A stretch of 64,000 bases of DNA from the NCBI GenBank assembly GCA_900074885.1, contig FJUW01000004.1, positions 62,001-126,000 of the forward strand, in the 5' to 3' direction. Shown piece after piece: positions 36,141 through 46,782 of this stretch; the stretch's first letter is position 1, and each line of letters opens with the position of its first letter. Origin of the DNA: Rhynchosporium graminicola. Lineage: Eukaryota; Ascomycota; Leotiomycetes; Helotiales; Ploettnerulaceae. The position numbers were made by a program, and so were the translations under genes. Under the pieces are notes generated by a model. The model was not told the DNA's origin. It saw only the letters and a program-made list of their open reading frames with translations, and did not search any database.

Positions 36141-38258
36141 ATACTTCCGATAGTATAATAACTAGAGTTATCTCCTAATTATATAAAGATAACTAGTAGT
36201 ATCTAATTAGATTCTACTCTTATATTCTTAATAGATATGAACTAAACTAGGAGATCTACGATAAGGAGCTATACGCTATTATTAAGTCTTTCCGGAAATA
36301 GAAGCCGGAACTTATATCTCTACGACGCTATACCGGCGTATATATAGATTATTAATCCTTAGAATACTTTATAACTACTAAAGTCTTAACTAGTAAGTAA
36401 GCTAGATAGATAGAATTCCTTTCCGAATTTAACTTTCAAATTATATATATACTTAGTAAAGATAACGCTAAAGCTAATATCCTTAGCTATAGGGAATAAG
36501 ATCTAAAGATATAGGAATAATAGAAATAGGATAGTAAATCTCAGGTTTTATTACCTCTAGACTACTTAAACCTTAGGATTAACGCGGAACTAGCTAAGTA
36601 TTATATTAATTAAATTAGTTATATATACCTAATATCGCTAAGGACTAATACGCTACCGGAACTTGTACGTAACTCCTTTAATTTAATCGAGAAACTATAC
36701 TAATTTAACTAAGAATTATTCTTTAATAAATAGAATATATTAGGAGATAACTATATTATTAATAATAGTTTATTATTTTATAATAGTTATCTATACGTAT
36801 AACGCTATACTCTGCTATATACTCGTTTAATTAGCGAAGTCTATAATTAAGTTTCCTCTGCTTATCTGAATACTCGTAAGACCGCCGAAATAATTTCTAC
36901 CTATTACTACTAGAAAGGACTCGTATCGGATATAAAACAGTATACTTATAATTACCGCCCCTATTAATACTCTCATCCGAAGTAAACGAAATAGCAAGGA
37001 TTCCTCTACCTATTACCGGTACTTAGCTACCTTATATAATACTTAGCTATAGATTTTAAGGACTTCCCGCCTAATAACTAAGGATTTAATAGGATATTAG
37101 TATTTATTAACCGCCTAAGGAAAGACTCTGTATTGATACTATACTACTATAATATCGATACCCGCGGGATAGTAATATTATTTATTTAATAAATATATTA
37201 TTTCAGATATACCCTTAAGTTAATTATATCCGACTGAGGAGCTTAGTTAATCTTATCCTTTTAGTAAGAGTTTTACTATATAATTAGAGTTAAAGTTAAG
37301 CTCTCTACTTCCTTCTACTAGTAAACCGACGGATAAACGGAGATTATGAATTAGTATATTAACTAATGCTTTAGACTTTTTATCAATTACTACTAAAGTA
37401 ACTAGGGCGAACTACTACTAATAATAGACCGCGCTTAAGTAACCTTACCTTACGACTCTATTAGTATAGCGTTATATACCCTTAAATATAATATACTACT
37501 ACGGAATAGCTAGGACTAGAAGTAATCTACCGGATCGATACAATAAGAGAAGCTTAATTATACCGATACTAAATCCTTAGCTAAATATACTAAATCCGCT
37601 ATCGAGGTTATAAAAGCTAATATACTAGCTACTTAGTATAAGATAAGTACCGTAACTAACCCGAAACAGCGCGATATCGACTAGGAAGTTAGAGATAAGG
37701 TATTTCTCTCTATAAGGAACCTTAAGAATCACTAGCTAAGTAAGAAGCTATCTAGTCTCTAGGTAGGACTATACTAAGTCCTAGCTAAGATCGGATACTC
37801 ATATAAGCTAGATTTACTCCCGGGATCTTCTATATATAATATATTCGCTCCCGAATTACTCTTTAAGGACCCGGATAACTTATTACTAAGCTAGGAGTTA
37901 CTAAACCTACTCCCGGAAGTTATCGCTACTTAAGAAGAGTAGGAGTTATAAGATATACTTACTATATAGCTCCTAAGAGGTAATCTGAAGTATTAAGTTA
38001 GCTAGCTAGGCTACGACCCGGACTTAACTTAATATAACGCTTCCGATCTAATAAGTACTCCGTATAAGCTTAGGGACTTCTACGCTATTAACCTAAGTAA
38101 ACCTGGACCTCTATATAAACTAGATTAGTAGATTAAGGCCTAAGAAGATAGAATAAATAACTATAATTACTTAGAGGATAATAAGCTATTATAGTTACTA
38201 GTATCAGAATTTATTACTAGGAATAATCCCCCGATTATACTCTGTAATAACGCTATAT

Positions 38259-39380
38259 CTAAAACTCTACTTCTTTAACTACTTCTACTTTACTAGCTTT
38301 CTCTCCTAAGTCCTCCGGAGCTTCTAGTAAATCTAGAATATCTAGAACCGGAATTACTATATCTAACTCTTTACTTAAATCTACTAACGTAGCTCTAGTA
38401 GTAGACCGAGTATAATAGCTAATCCTACGGGCTTTTTTCTTTAGAAAGGGTCTAGGAGTATCTAGATCTGACGCTATCTTTAAACTAGAAGGCAAATTCC
38501 TCTTTCCTTTAGTATTAGATATTATAGCTTTAAATATAGCTTTCTTCGCAAATTCCTGTATAATACTATTTAATTCCTTTATCTACTTTAATACTATTTC
38601 AGCTATTAACTTAAACTTTACCGAATCGACTATTAGAAGATCTAAATCCTATATCGCGTTAGTATCATACTAGTATCTAAAGGTTTAAGATCGTAACTTA
38701 TTACCTTAATAAACTCTAACTCTTTAAATACTTTCTCTATAGAACGCCTTAAAGCTTAAGTTTCCGCTAATTATATAGTAATAATCTCTAATATAGTAAT
38801 AGGAGTAATAGATTTCGCGAGACAATAGATCTGATTAATAGCTTTATAAGTAGCTACGATACTACTCCGATTTAGCTCCGCGTCTTTAGCTTCGCTGCTA
38901 AGAAGTAAACCGGATAAAATAATATACTCTATATTAATATAATTAGGTAACTATAACGTATTAGCATATATAACTACGTTTATATTCAAGTAACTCATAT
39001 GCTTATAACTGCTCTTTAACGCCGAATAATACTTATAAAGCTTAGAGTTAAGCTTATTAAATAAGTATAAGAGTTCTAAAATAAGAGTATTATTATACTT
39101 TATGTTAAGGAAAGCGCGAACATATCGCAAGTAATATATATAATACGCCGCTAAAAGAGTACTAGTAGGAACTAGTAAAAGCACTATAAGAGTTAGCGTT
39201 ATAGATCCGTGAAAACCTCGTACTACACTTAAAACTATCCCTAGAACTAAGATAGGAAACTTACTTATATTAAGAGAAAAGTTAATTAGATCGATTAATA
39301 TATAAGATTATAATAGACTACTATAGTAATTAGTAATAATACCTACTCTAGGAGCTATATTATAGTCTAAGGAGAATAAA
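38259..39380 (-). pseudogene. Antisense accessory frame in the chromovirus 3' region
   Basis: On the strand opposite gag-pol, a largely open frame of roughly 370 codons runs from about 39380 to the stop at 38259, with a few TAG/TAA and one frame change near 38660. Part reads LNSKLYKYYSALKSSYKHMS; the end (KKKARRISYYTRSTTRATLV and DILDLLEAPEDLGEK) is charged. No family recognised. The same region exists in the copy at 1-739. It could be a captured gene or just an open frame produced by RIP bias. Confidence 0.4.
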
Positions 39381-39713
39381 CTTATAAGTTAAAGTAGTTA
39401 TCGCAGTTAAAAAAGAAAAGCTCTAATATTAATAAACCCTTTCCTTTATATACCCTATACCCTACTTAAACTCGACTCCTACTATAAATAGATAAAGTAA
39501 ATACCGCTTACTGCCTAATTTAGAAGCTACGACTAATATAGTACTATTATAGCAATATAACTAGTTAGAACCTAATAAAGAATTTACTACTACTAAAGAG
39601 CGGCTAGCGCCTATTACGCGAATATCAACGAAAATAGTTATAATAAAGACTAATTCCAGTATAAACTATAACCTTCCGAGCTTAGGGTTAAGCTCTTCTT
39701 AGGGAGGAGGTAA

Positions 39714-39981
39714 TATAACGATAGCTCACCTGAATATTATATGAGAAGAAGGATAGATAACAGGGCCTAAGTTTATAGGTATCCCGGCAGAACTAGTATC
39801 CGACCCGGTATAGTATCGGACTAGTACCGGCATATATATATAAAGTGCCTTACACTCTATCTCTCTTCTTCTTCCTTCCTTATCTTTTTATTTCCTTCGT
39901 AGTAGACTATATAAGATCGCTCTTAGCCTCCCTACTCGTTTATTCTTACTTATATACCGCCTTGAGTCTTATGTCGTTATA
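39714..39981 (+). repeat. Chromovirus 3' LTR, 268 bp
   Basis: Begins TATAACGATAGCTCACC and ends TCGTTATA, next to AGCTA. Confidence 0.92.
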
Positions 39982-39986
39982 AGCTA

Positions 39987-41300
39987 ACGACTACTACTAG
40001 TATACGCAGTTATGCACCCTGAGTTTAAGGTATATAGCTGTGATATTATATAAGCTTATACTTAGTCTACGTTATACCTAATACGTGACTTCTTCGTACG
40101 CCCTCTAAAGGAGATTCTAGCTTAGCTATATTGGTTTTTGCGGTACGTTAGGCCTATATATAGTATACTAGAATTAGCGAACTATTAGTTTAGTATATAC
40201 TATAGATATAAGGTTAAGAAGCTCTATATAGTACTATCGACGTTCGATACGTATCTACTATCTGTTTCAGGTGAAGCTAGTATAAGAGCTCTTAGTCTTC
40301 AGATTAATAATACTTTCTTCGTTAGTAATAAGACTTTTATAAACGCAGAAGAGAGAGAGCTATAGAAAGCCGGATTCAAGTCGAACGAGAGAGAATAGTT
40401 AACTACTTTATACCTAATTAGCTTTAATAGAAGTCATATTACCTTAGAAACTAATAGCTCTATTCGACTATCTTAATAATCGTACGATAAGACGTTAAGA
40501 ATAATTAAGAAGGAACTAGTTAATCTTACTAACTCCTATAGAGGTATACGATAAGGTCTTACCTAAATCGAGCAATTTACCGCCTAGAGAGCTAGAGGTT
40601 TATACCTAGAAAATATTTCTTAGCAAGAAGTATTATTTAATATCTCTTTTACTAAATAAACTATAAATCCGATAGAGAAAGACTTTAAGCTCTTAAATAA
40701 GAGAATCTTATAATAAAAGCTTAACTATAGTAAAGGTCTCTAATACGTTAAATTAGATAAGAAGTCTCTTAAACTCGTCGTATTTACCGATAGTTCATTT
40801 GCTAATTTAAAAGACTTCTACTCTTAAATTAGCTATATCTATATACTTATAGATAAGTATAATAAAGTAAACGTTATTTACTAGTCTTCGGTCTATTATA
40901 AGAGAGTTACCAGATCTGTACTAGCCTCTGAACTATACGCTATATCAGAAGGTTTTAGTATAGCTAGTACTATTAAGACTACTATTAAGCAGATTATAAA
41001 GATCATAGTACTACCTTTGATTATAGTTACCGATTCTAAATCTTTATACGATTACATAGTACGACTTAATACTATAAGAGAGAAGAGATTAATAATCGAC
41101 CTTATATATCTACGTTAAGCGTACAAAAGAAAGGAGATATCGGAGGTGATTTAGGTAGCAGGGCTAGATAACCCTACGGATATAATAACTAAGACGAATT
41201 GCAATAGAGCTTTAAAGGAGCTATTATATACGAATCTATTAGTTATTAAGCCTATAGAATAAGTAGATAGAGGGAATTTAGATAACTTAAAGCCGGAAGA
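39987..41300 (+). pseudogene. Copia reverse transcriptase (rest) and RNase H, RIPped
   Basis: Continues the reverse transcriptase interrupted at 29754: HPEFKVYSCDIIQAYT, then a degenerate polymerase core. RNase H shows ASELYAISEGFSIAST, VTDSKSLYDYIV and AGLDNPTDIITKTNCN near 40920-41210. These are the copia RNase H blocks in the right order. TAG/TAA stops are scattered through. Confidence 0.87.
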
Positions 41301-41493
41301 GAGCCTATAAGGCGTTTAGTTCAGTTATCTTTTAAGCAGAATCTTTAGACCCGGGACCCGATCACGTGGAACCCTATATACTATATAATACTTCTATACG
41401 AATAGTACTATAGTACTACTCTTACTAGAAGGCAAAAGCGTTACTTTTATATAGAGAAGTAGATAGTTTAGAGCTACTTTAAAGTACTCCTAG

Positions 41494-41700
41494 TATTAGT
41501 CTATAGTTATTAGTCTATAGTCACGTGTTAGTCGAGTATCTGCGCCGGGGTTTAGCCGGCCGGATATATCTCCCTTACGGAGTCTCGACTACCTAGGAAA
41601 ACCAGCCACGATACAACAGATAATACTACTACTATTATCACTGTACTTTAGCTCACGCAGACTACTTGATTGTACGTACTACGACAGAGTGATACCAACA
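41494..41700 (+). repeat. Copia 3' LTR, 207 bp
   Basis: Starts TATTAGTCTATAG, ends GATACCAACA, followed by the AAAAC duplication. Confidence 0.92.
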
Positions 41701-41705
41701 AAAAC

Positions 41706-42442
41706 CAAAGGTTAGCTTCCATAATACCTTAGTAGTGTCGCGAGACGTTTGTAACGGTTTGTTTACTTCTTTCGTATCCGCTTTATTATGCAAAAATGAT
41801 ACTCCAGATTCCTCACACATGTTCATAACAAGAGCGCTCTGTGTGGATGGTTTTTACTGCTACGAATGTCATCAGTTAGGTCTTACTACGTCGCACAGGA
41901 TTATTCTGCCTCTTGAATAAATGAGCTCGCAAAACAAGCATGCCTAAATGACGCCTCGATTAGTTGATTAGTGTGGAGTAAGATCCGAGAGAACTGGCAT
42001 AATTTTTCAGTTGTGTCTGACCATAACGAACAGAAGATACCGGTCTGGAATCGCAAAGGTCGGGTTGTCTAGTATCATACCCATTCCACCGAACCCCTTT
42101 CCCTCATTTCCTCTCGCCCAACGTGAAGTTTCCGAAAGCTTCTTAGGAGCATACCAGGAATGCCACACAACTGTAGTAAGCCGGGTAACCCAAATGCGAC
42201 CTCACGTAATGAAGCACGGGATGGTTTCGATTCAATAATATTGAGAGCAGTCATACAGCTGTAACCAAGCTTCGCCTAAAATTTCTAAGTAGAATTGAAG
42301 AAGGTAAACGACAGGATTTCTCAAATCAAAACCGGAGAATATTCAACACGTCTTCTTTCTCACCAACCCTACCCCGACAACACTAGCTATCTTTTTTCTA
42401 TCAAGAGCAAAAGAGATAAGTGTTAATACATGAAGCATCAGA
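41706..42442. other. Intergenic, 0.7 kb
   Basis: Host composition resumes at once after the copia target duplication. Only short frames (for example 41735-41920) without recognisable content. Confidence 0.4.
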
Positions 42443-43911
42443 TTAAATCATAAACAATCCAACAGCCACCACAAAGGAGCAAGCAAACACTCGGGAGTTC
42501 ATTGTATTGAACAAGGGTCCAGCTAAGTTTGCCTCTATAGGTAGAGTAGGGACTTGAGGCACAACAGTCGAGTTAGCAGGCGGAGATATACATCCAGCTG
42601 AGATCCCGGTCGATTCTGATTTAGGAATTTCCTCGGGCTCTGGAGCAGGCGGTGATGAATGTCCGGCTGAGACCCCAGCCGACTTTGCTTCAGGAAGTTC
42701 CTCAGTCTGCGGAGCTCCCTCTTCAGGGGCCTCGGGAGCGAGAGTGAAGAGCGGAGTACCAAGAGAGAGTTGCAAAGTCTTGGTAGAAGGCGGCAGAGTT
42801 GTCGTCATGGTTCCAAATTTATCGGTGAGTGTAATAGTACTGTATTTGGTAGTAGTCGTAGAACTTGTGGTAATGTTGGAGGAGGGAGGAGAAGGAGGGG
42901 AAGGAGGGATAGTGACGGGGCAGACGGTTGTGTACTGGGAGACTGTTGATGTGATGGATCCGATAGAGCAGGAGGTGATTTCGGGTGCGCAGGACGTGAT
43001 GGTGTAGGTTTTGGTTGTGATAATTGTAGAGGTAGTGTATTTAGTAGGTAAATGGGATAGTGTGCTGACTAAAGGAGTGATTGTCGTGTAATGCGATACT
43101 GAAGTAGTGGTTGAACCGTAAGGACAGCATACGACAGTTGGAGCACAGGAAGTGATAGTGTATGTCTTTGTGACTGCGACTGTTGAGATTGTATACGTCG
43201 TTGTCCAGGGAGGCTTCCGAGTGTGCGACAAGATTGAAAGAGTTGGCACTGAGTAGGTATGGTGAGGTGGCTTAGATTCGGTCGACGTTGCAGCTGTAGT
43301 AGATGCTGACGGTGCTACAGTGTATGTGGTAGAGCCCAACGAGAGAGATGGCGACGGTGTCACTGAAGGCTGCGTCAATGTGCTCGTGAAGGTCCCGATC
43401 GAAAGAGAAAAAGAAGGCGTGGTAACGGTTGGAAAAGGCACGGCTTCAGTAGCAGTACCAGTCGATACGGAAAGCCTCGAAGTCTCAGCAGGTAGAGGTT
43501 CAGTGGTGGAAGGAAGAACAGTTGACACAGAAAGAGTCGGTGTCTCAGCTGGTGCAGGCTCGGTGGTCGTAGGAGGGCCAAATGAAAGTGAAAGAGATGG
43601 GGTTATCTCAGCAGGCGGTGGAAGGGTAGGCGTTGTAGAAGCGGCCTCTGATACAGATGTAGTGGTGAGCTCAGGACCAAGACTGGAACTCAATATTGGG
43701 ATGTCTGTCGATGTCGCAATAATGGTTGCAGTCAGCGAAGGAAGAGTGAACGCTGTGACAGTCAGTATAGATTCTGACCCCTTCGACAACATTGTTGATG
43801 AGAATAATGCAGTAATATCTCACTAGGTGTCTCGCCTGGAGGAAGCAAGACCTGTGCAAAGGCCAATGGCATAATGGCCGTCAACAAGAAGATTCCAAGT
43901 ACCGCCTTCAT
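42443..43911 (-). CDS. Ser/Thr-rich GPI-anchored cell-wall protein, 465 aa, 2 exons
   Basis: Exon 1 is 43911-43824 and encodes a signal peptide (MKAVLGIFLLTAIMPLAFAQ, cleavage after AFA). The intron is 43823-43753 (GTGAGA..CACAG, phase 1, with a CTGAC branch site close to the acceptor). Exon 2 is 43752-42443. The mature chain is dominated by Ser/Thr/Pro with repeats of ETPTLSVS type, then two cysteine modules with TKTYTITSCAP about 70 residues apart, typical of fungal wall mannoproteins. The C-terminus has small residues followed by VFACSFVVAVGLFMI, a GPI-anchor signal. An alternative acceptor 22 bp upstream of 43752, also in frame, would add seven codons. Exon 2 may also be used by the WSC exon upstream. 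Confidence 0.82.
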
Positions 43912-44049
43912 ATTTGAATTCACGAGACATGAACAGAGCCAGAAAGTGAGTGGAAAAGATCGGATGAAGCAAAAGGCTTGAAAAAAAAAAAGGTACATGC
44001 TGGGGCAGTGGCAGATTATAAATGAAACGATGGCAAATGTTCCTGATGT

Positions 44050-44505
44050 CTAGGAATATTTAGGGTAGAAGATTAGGCACTTACGGGTAGTTGACAAGCT
44101 CGAGACCGAGCTCACGACAGCACAGGTATTGACATAGATGCTTTGTGAGATGTATCCTCCACATATCTCTGCTTTGTTTCCAAAGCAAGGCTCATTGCAA
44201 TAACCTTCGAGTGATAGCGTAGATTTGAGGGTATTTCCGCAATAACAGCCCCAACCGTCTTCCATAGCGGCGTACGTGTACTCATTTAGAGAACAGACTG
44301 CTTGACAGTTCTCCTTCGTTGTATCGACCTCAGCTGATGGGGCAAACCGGGCGATAATAGGTCTATCACTGCCTTGATAGAAGGCGCATCCCAAATATTT
44401 CCAACCACAATCCGTGCTGAGGGTCTGTGGTGCTGCGTAGCCGAAAGATATGAATACGCTCGCAATGACGAAGACACCATGCTTCAATGACAATGAGGGA
44501 GTCAT
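44050..44505 (-). CDS. WSC-domain secreted protein (152 aa as unspliced)
   Basis: The ATG at 44505 starts a signal peptide (KHGVFVIASVFISFGYAA). Residues about 30-125 form a WSC domain with the expected cysteines: DCGWKYLGCAFYQG, ENCQAVC, GWGCYCGNTL, GYCNEPCFGNKAEICGG. WSC domains bind wall glucans or act in surface sensors. A GTAAGTGCC donor at 44084 (phase 1) lies within the last 12 codons, after VSSVSSLSTT. Read through, it stops at 44050. Spliced to the acceptor at 43752 it joins in frame with the Ser/Thr-rich GPI exon downstream, giving a 576-residue WSC-stalk-GPI protein, the usual architecture. RNA evidence would decide. Confidence 0.78.
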   Translation of the reverse strand: MTPSLSLKHGVFVIASVFISFGYAAPQTLSTDCGWKYLGCAFYQGSDRPIIARFAPSAEVDTTKENCQAVCSLNEYTYAAMEDGWGCYCGNTLKSTLSLEGYCNEPCFGNKAEICGGYISQSIYVNTCAVVSSVSSLSTTRKCLIFYPKYS

Positions 44506-45382
44506 GATCGCTGAGGAATGATCGTCAAACAGAAACGAATGTGTGGTATGAGCCGGAATCACAATTCAAGCATAGCGGAGGGAATAATGTTGGACTATAT
44601 CCCCTCGACAGAAATAGAGTGGTCTAGGTGGCTTGGGTGTACCCGATGAAATTGATGAGACTATCCCAAAAACAACAAACCTACTGCCCGGTCATATCAA
44701 AGGTCATCTACGCCGCAGACCACAGTACGCCCATAGTGGCTGGGGTCCTGTAAAAAACATATGGGCAGAGTGCTCAGAGGAAAATCTTTGGAGCCATGAC
44801 AGTAAGATAGAGTATACGACGACACGAAATGAAGCTTATGCCAAGCCATATCACAGCTTGAAATAATTCAAGGGTTACTGTCAAGTATGTCTTTCCAAGG
44901 GTGCGTTGTGTGTTATGAGATTCGATACATTTAGCCAGTGTTGTTTGATATTTATCCATATTGGGTCACTCTAACTCTCGCCACCCTGTCTAAATCGGTC
45001 AGTGCCCTATATGTAGAGACGAAGTTTTCATCTCAATCCAATTAAACGAAGTCAACGACAAGGTGGTTTTTGTAACCATGCGAGCCGAGCTGACTCGGAT
45101 GTTTACCCCGCTTCGTCCTATATTGAGCTGTGACGCATCTTTCGAAATGCATCCGGAGCCCGCTTTGATGAAGTTCCATAATCTAGAGGATCAAACAACA
45201 TGTACCCGAGAGGTTGGGACTACTTTCAGATTCCAGGACTCAGAAGTCTTCCGAATGCTACATGACATGGTGTAGCTCGTCGTGCATTTGATGCTTTCAG
45301 CATTCGATAATGTTGACTTTGAGATAAAGGTTCCCCAGAAAGCCAGGCTCTGAAGTGAACGAATTTCTCAAAAGTTTTTGTT
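44506..45382. other. Intergenic, 0.9 kb
   Basis: No gene recognised. The part next to 44505 should contain the WSC gene promoter. Short frames (45063-45275) have no domain. Confidence 0.4.
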
Positions 45383-46183
45383 TTACTTCGAAGCAGCCTT
45401 TTTGGCTCTGACCACAAACAAAGGATCCTCAGAACCGCCCCAGAATCCAGGCTTTCCTTCCTTTAAGATAACCTCTTCGACCTCCTCCCAACCGCCACTT
45501 GCCCAAAAGTATCCTCCAACCCACTTTCTCCGACCCTCGTCATCCATATTCATCCACTTCCCAATAACTTTCGTCGGAAAACATCGATTGCTAAAAGCCA
45601 TGTGCGCAGTGCCCCCGACCTTGAGCACCCGATTCATTTCTCTGAATATAGACACTGGTTGCGTAAGGTAATCGACTGATACGTTGCAAATGACGGCATC
45701 GATACTGTCGTCGGGTACCTCTGCCAGACTTGGAGTCCTATTGAGATCTTTGACTAAATGTTTCGTGAGATGAGAATTCCTTTCCAGCTCCAATTTATTC
45801 ATTCCATATCCAATCATCGCTTGTGGCTTGAGGTTCATCGAGAGATGTGAAGTCCAGCTAGAGCAGAGATCTAATATGCTATGATTCGGCTTTATGATCG
45901 CATCGTAATAGGACTTTAGGGACACGATAGCCCCATCATCGATGTGATGGACAAAACGTGGCTGCGAATACCACTCCGAATCTGATCCTTCGTCATGCCT
46001 ACGAAGATCCTGCGGTGTGTGTGTGATTGAGGTGGGATAGAGGGATCGAAGTAGAGGGTTGACGATCTTTTGTGGTGCTGCTTCTTCGGAAGTCATTGTT
46101 GAATAATGTGATGCAAGTCGTGTTAATAAGCTATGCGGGAACTTGAGAGGTGCTAAGTATAGTCGAGATCGTAATACAGACAT
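45383..46183 (-). CDS. Class I SAM-dependent methyltransferase, 266 aa
   Basis: Single exon from the ATG at 46183. The first 30 residues (MSVLRSRLYLAPLKFPHSLL) are Arg/hydrophobic without acidic residues and look like a mitochondrial targeting sequence; a second Met at residue 30 (TMTSEEAAPQ) could give a cytosolic form. The methyltransferase core has motif I ILDLCSSWTSH (103-113), motif II-like IGYGMNKLEL, the acidic motif DDSIDAVICNVSVDYL (158-173) and SNRCFPTKVI (198-207). This belongs to a widely conserved type-11-like group with LDLCSSW in place of the usual glycine loop. The substrate is unknown. Confidence 0.87.
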   Translation of the reverse strand: MSVLRSRLYLAPLKFPHSLLTRLASHYSTMTSEEAAPQKIVNPLLRSLYPTSITHTPQDLRRHDEGSDSEWYSQPRFVHHIDDGAIVSLKSYYDAIIKPNHSILDLCSSWTSHLSMNLKPQAMIGYGMNKLELERNSHLTKHLVKDLNRTPSLAEVPDDSIDAVICNVSVDYLTQPVSIFREMNRVLKVGGTAHMAFSNRCFPTKVIGKWMNMDDEGRRKWVGGYFWASGGWEEVEEVILKEGKPGFWGGSEDPLFVVRAKKAASK

Positions 46184-46782
46184 GCCGCAACACGCAGCTC
46201 CGAGAGGCTTGGAACGTGCGAAGAAATCTTTCGAGGTCGTTGAATGTTGTAGGCTTCACTATCAGCGCGTCATTGATCCACTCCAGGCACTAGACCTCGG
46301 TTAAATTTAAGCTTATCTCCAGCGCGTAATAAAGTAAACAAACAGTCCCAAAAGTGTCTTTGTACCGATCAATTTTACTTGGAAATGTACCTTCATTGGT
46401 GTCATCTTGAATCTGCAGGTCGTTCGTGAGATTATAAGCAATGGATACGACTACCTGCCAAGCTATACCAATGTGACCCGTGCAGCAGAATCATCGGTGT
46501 CGCCTTCATTCTCCAAAGGCCGAACGCCCGAAATGCGAGATGAGGCTGGAAGCGAGTACCTCCTTTCCATAACAGCGCCAGTAACAGGAGCTCAATCTGT
46601 GTATATCACTATGAATGTGGGGCATGGTCGAAACGATACTATGATATAAAGTATTAGAGCAGAATCTCATGTGCCTCATTATGGATCAGGCCGATAACAA
46701 GCTTCACAATTCATTCAGATTCTACTTGCAACAAAAGTCAAATATCTATCCATCTCACGAGTTGATTTTCTAACTCGTCAAA
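46184..46782. other. Divergent intergenic region
   Basis: Shared upstream region of the methyltransferase (minus) and the hydrolase pseudogene (plus). A plus-strand frame at 46407-46649 is not recognisable. Confidence 0.35.

Larger units (their letters stand above)
30023..38150 (+). pseudogene. Chromovirus gag-pol with chromodomain, RIPped
   Basis: Reverse transcriptase (about 32930-33400, and again 35380-35850 in the duplicated copy) reads GLRFYINYYKLNTITRKDSY, KLDI and YLDNILIYS, a YxDD motif with the second Asp changed to Asn. RNase H ends SKDNAKANILSY near 36460. Integrase follows with a zinc-binding region and a DDE core. A C-terminal chromodomain (ISQLGYDP.LT.YNASDL pattern near 37990-38060) would guide integration to histone-marked chromatin. 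Stops are almost all TAA/TAG; the protein is dead. Confidence 0.85.
29755..39981 (+). mobile_element. Ty3/gypsy chromovirus, 10.2 kb as assembled
   Basis: LTRs of 268 bp (29755-30022 and 39714-39981) and a perfect 5-bp duplication AGCTA (29750-29754 and 39982-39986). A purine tract AGGGAGGAGG (39701-39710) precedes the 3' LTR. The gene order is gag, protease, reverse transcriptase, RNase H, integrase, then a chromodomain near 37930-38060. Between the chromodomain and the 3' LTR lies an extra 1.5 kb that has an antisense frame. The copy holds an exact 2450-bp tandem duplication with an N, so the true length is probably about 7.8 kb. It is inserted in the copia reverse transcriptase. Confidence 0.93.
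22983..41700 (+). mobile_element. Ty1/copia LTR retrotransposon carrying two nested elements
   Basis: The LTRs at 22983-23189 and 41494-41700 are both 207 bp. The insertion is flanked by a perfect 5-bp target duplication AAAAC (22978-22982 and 41701-41705). Removing the two nested elements and their duplications leaves about 6.28 kb. The order is gag with Gly-rich repeats, zinc knuckle (about 25270-25330), protease, integrase (26000-29100, split by the gag-only element), reverse transcriptase (split by the chromovirus) and RNase H. That order, integrase before reverse transcriptase, defines copia. All genes are RIP-inactivated. Confidence 0.93.

Noticed and set aside
22983..41700. Giant Starship-like transposon
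   Set aside because: No tyrosine recombinase or cargo genes; edges are copia LTRs with a 5-bp duplication.
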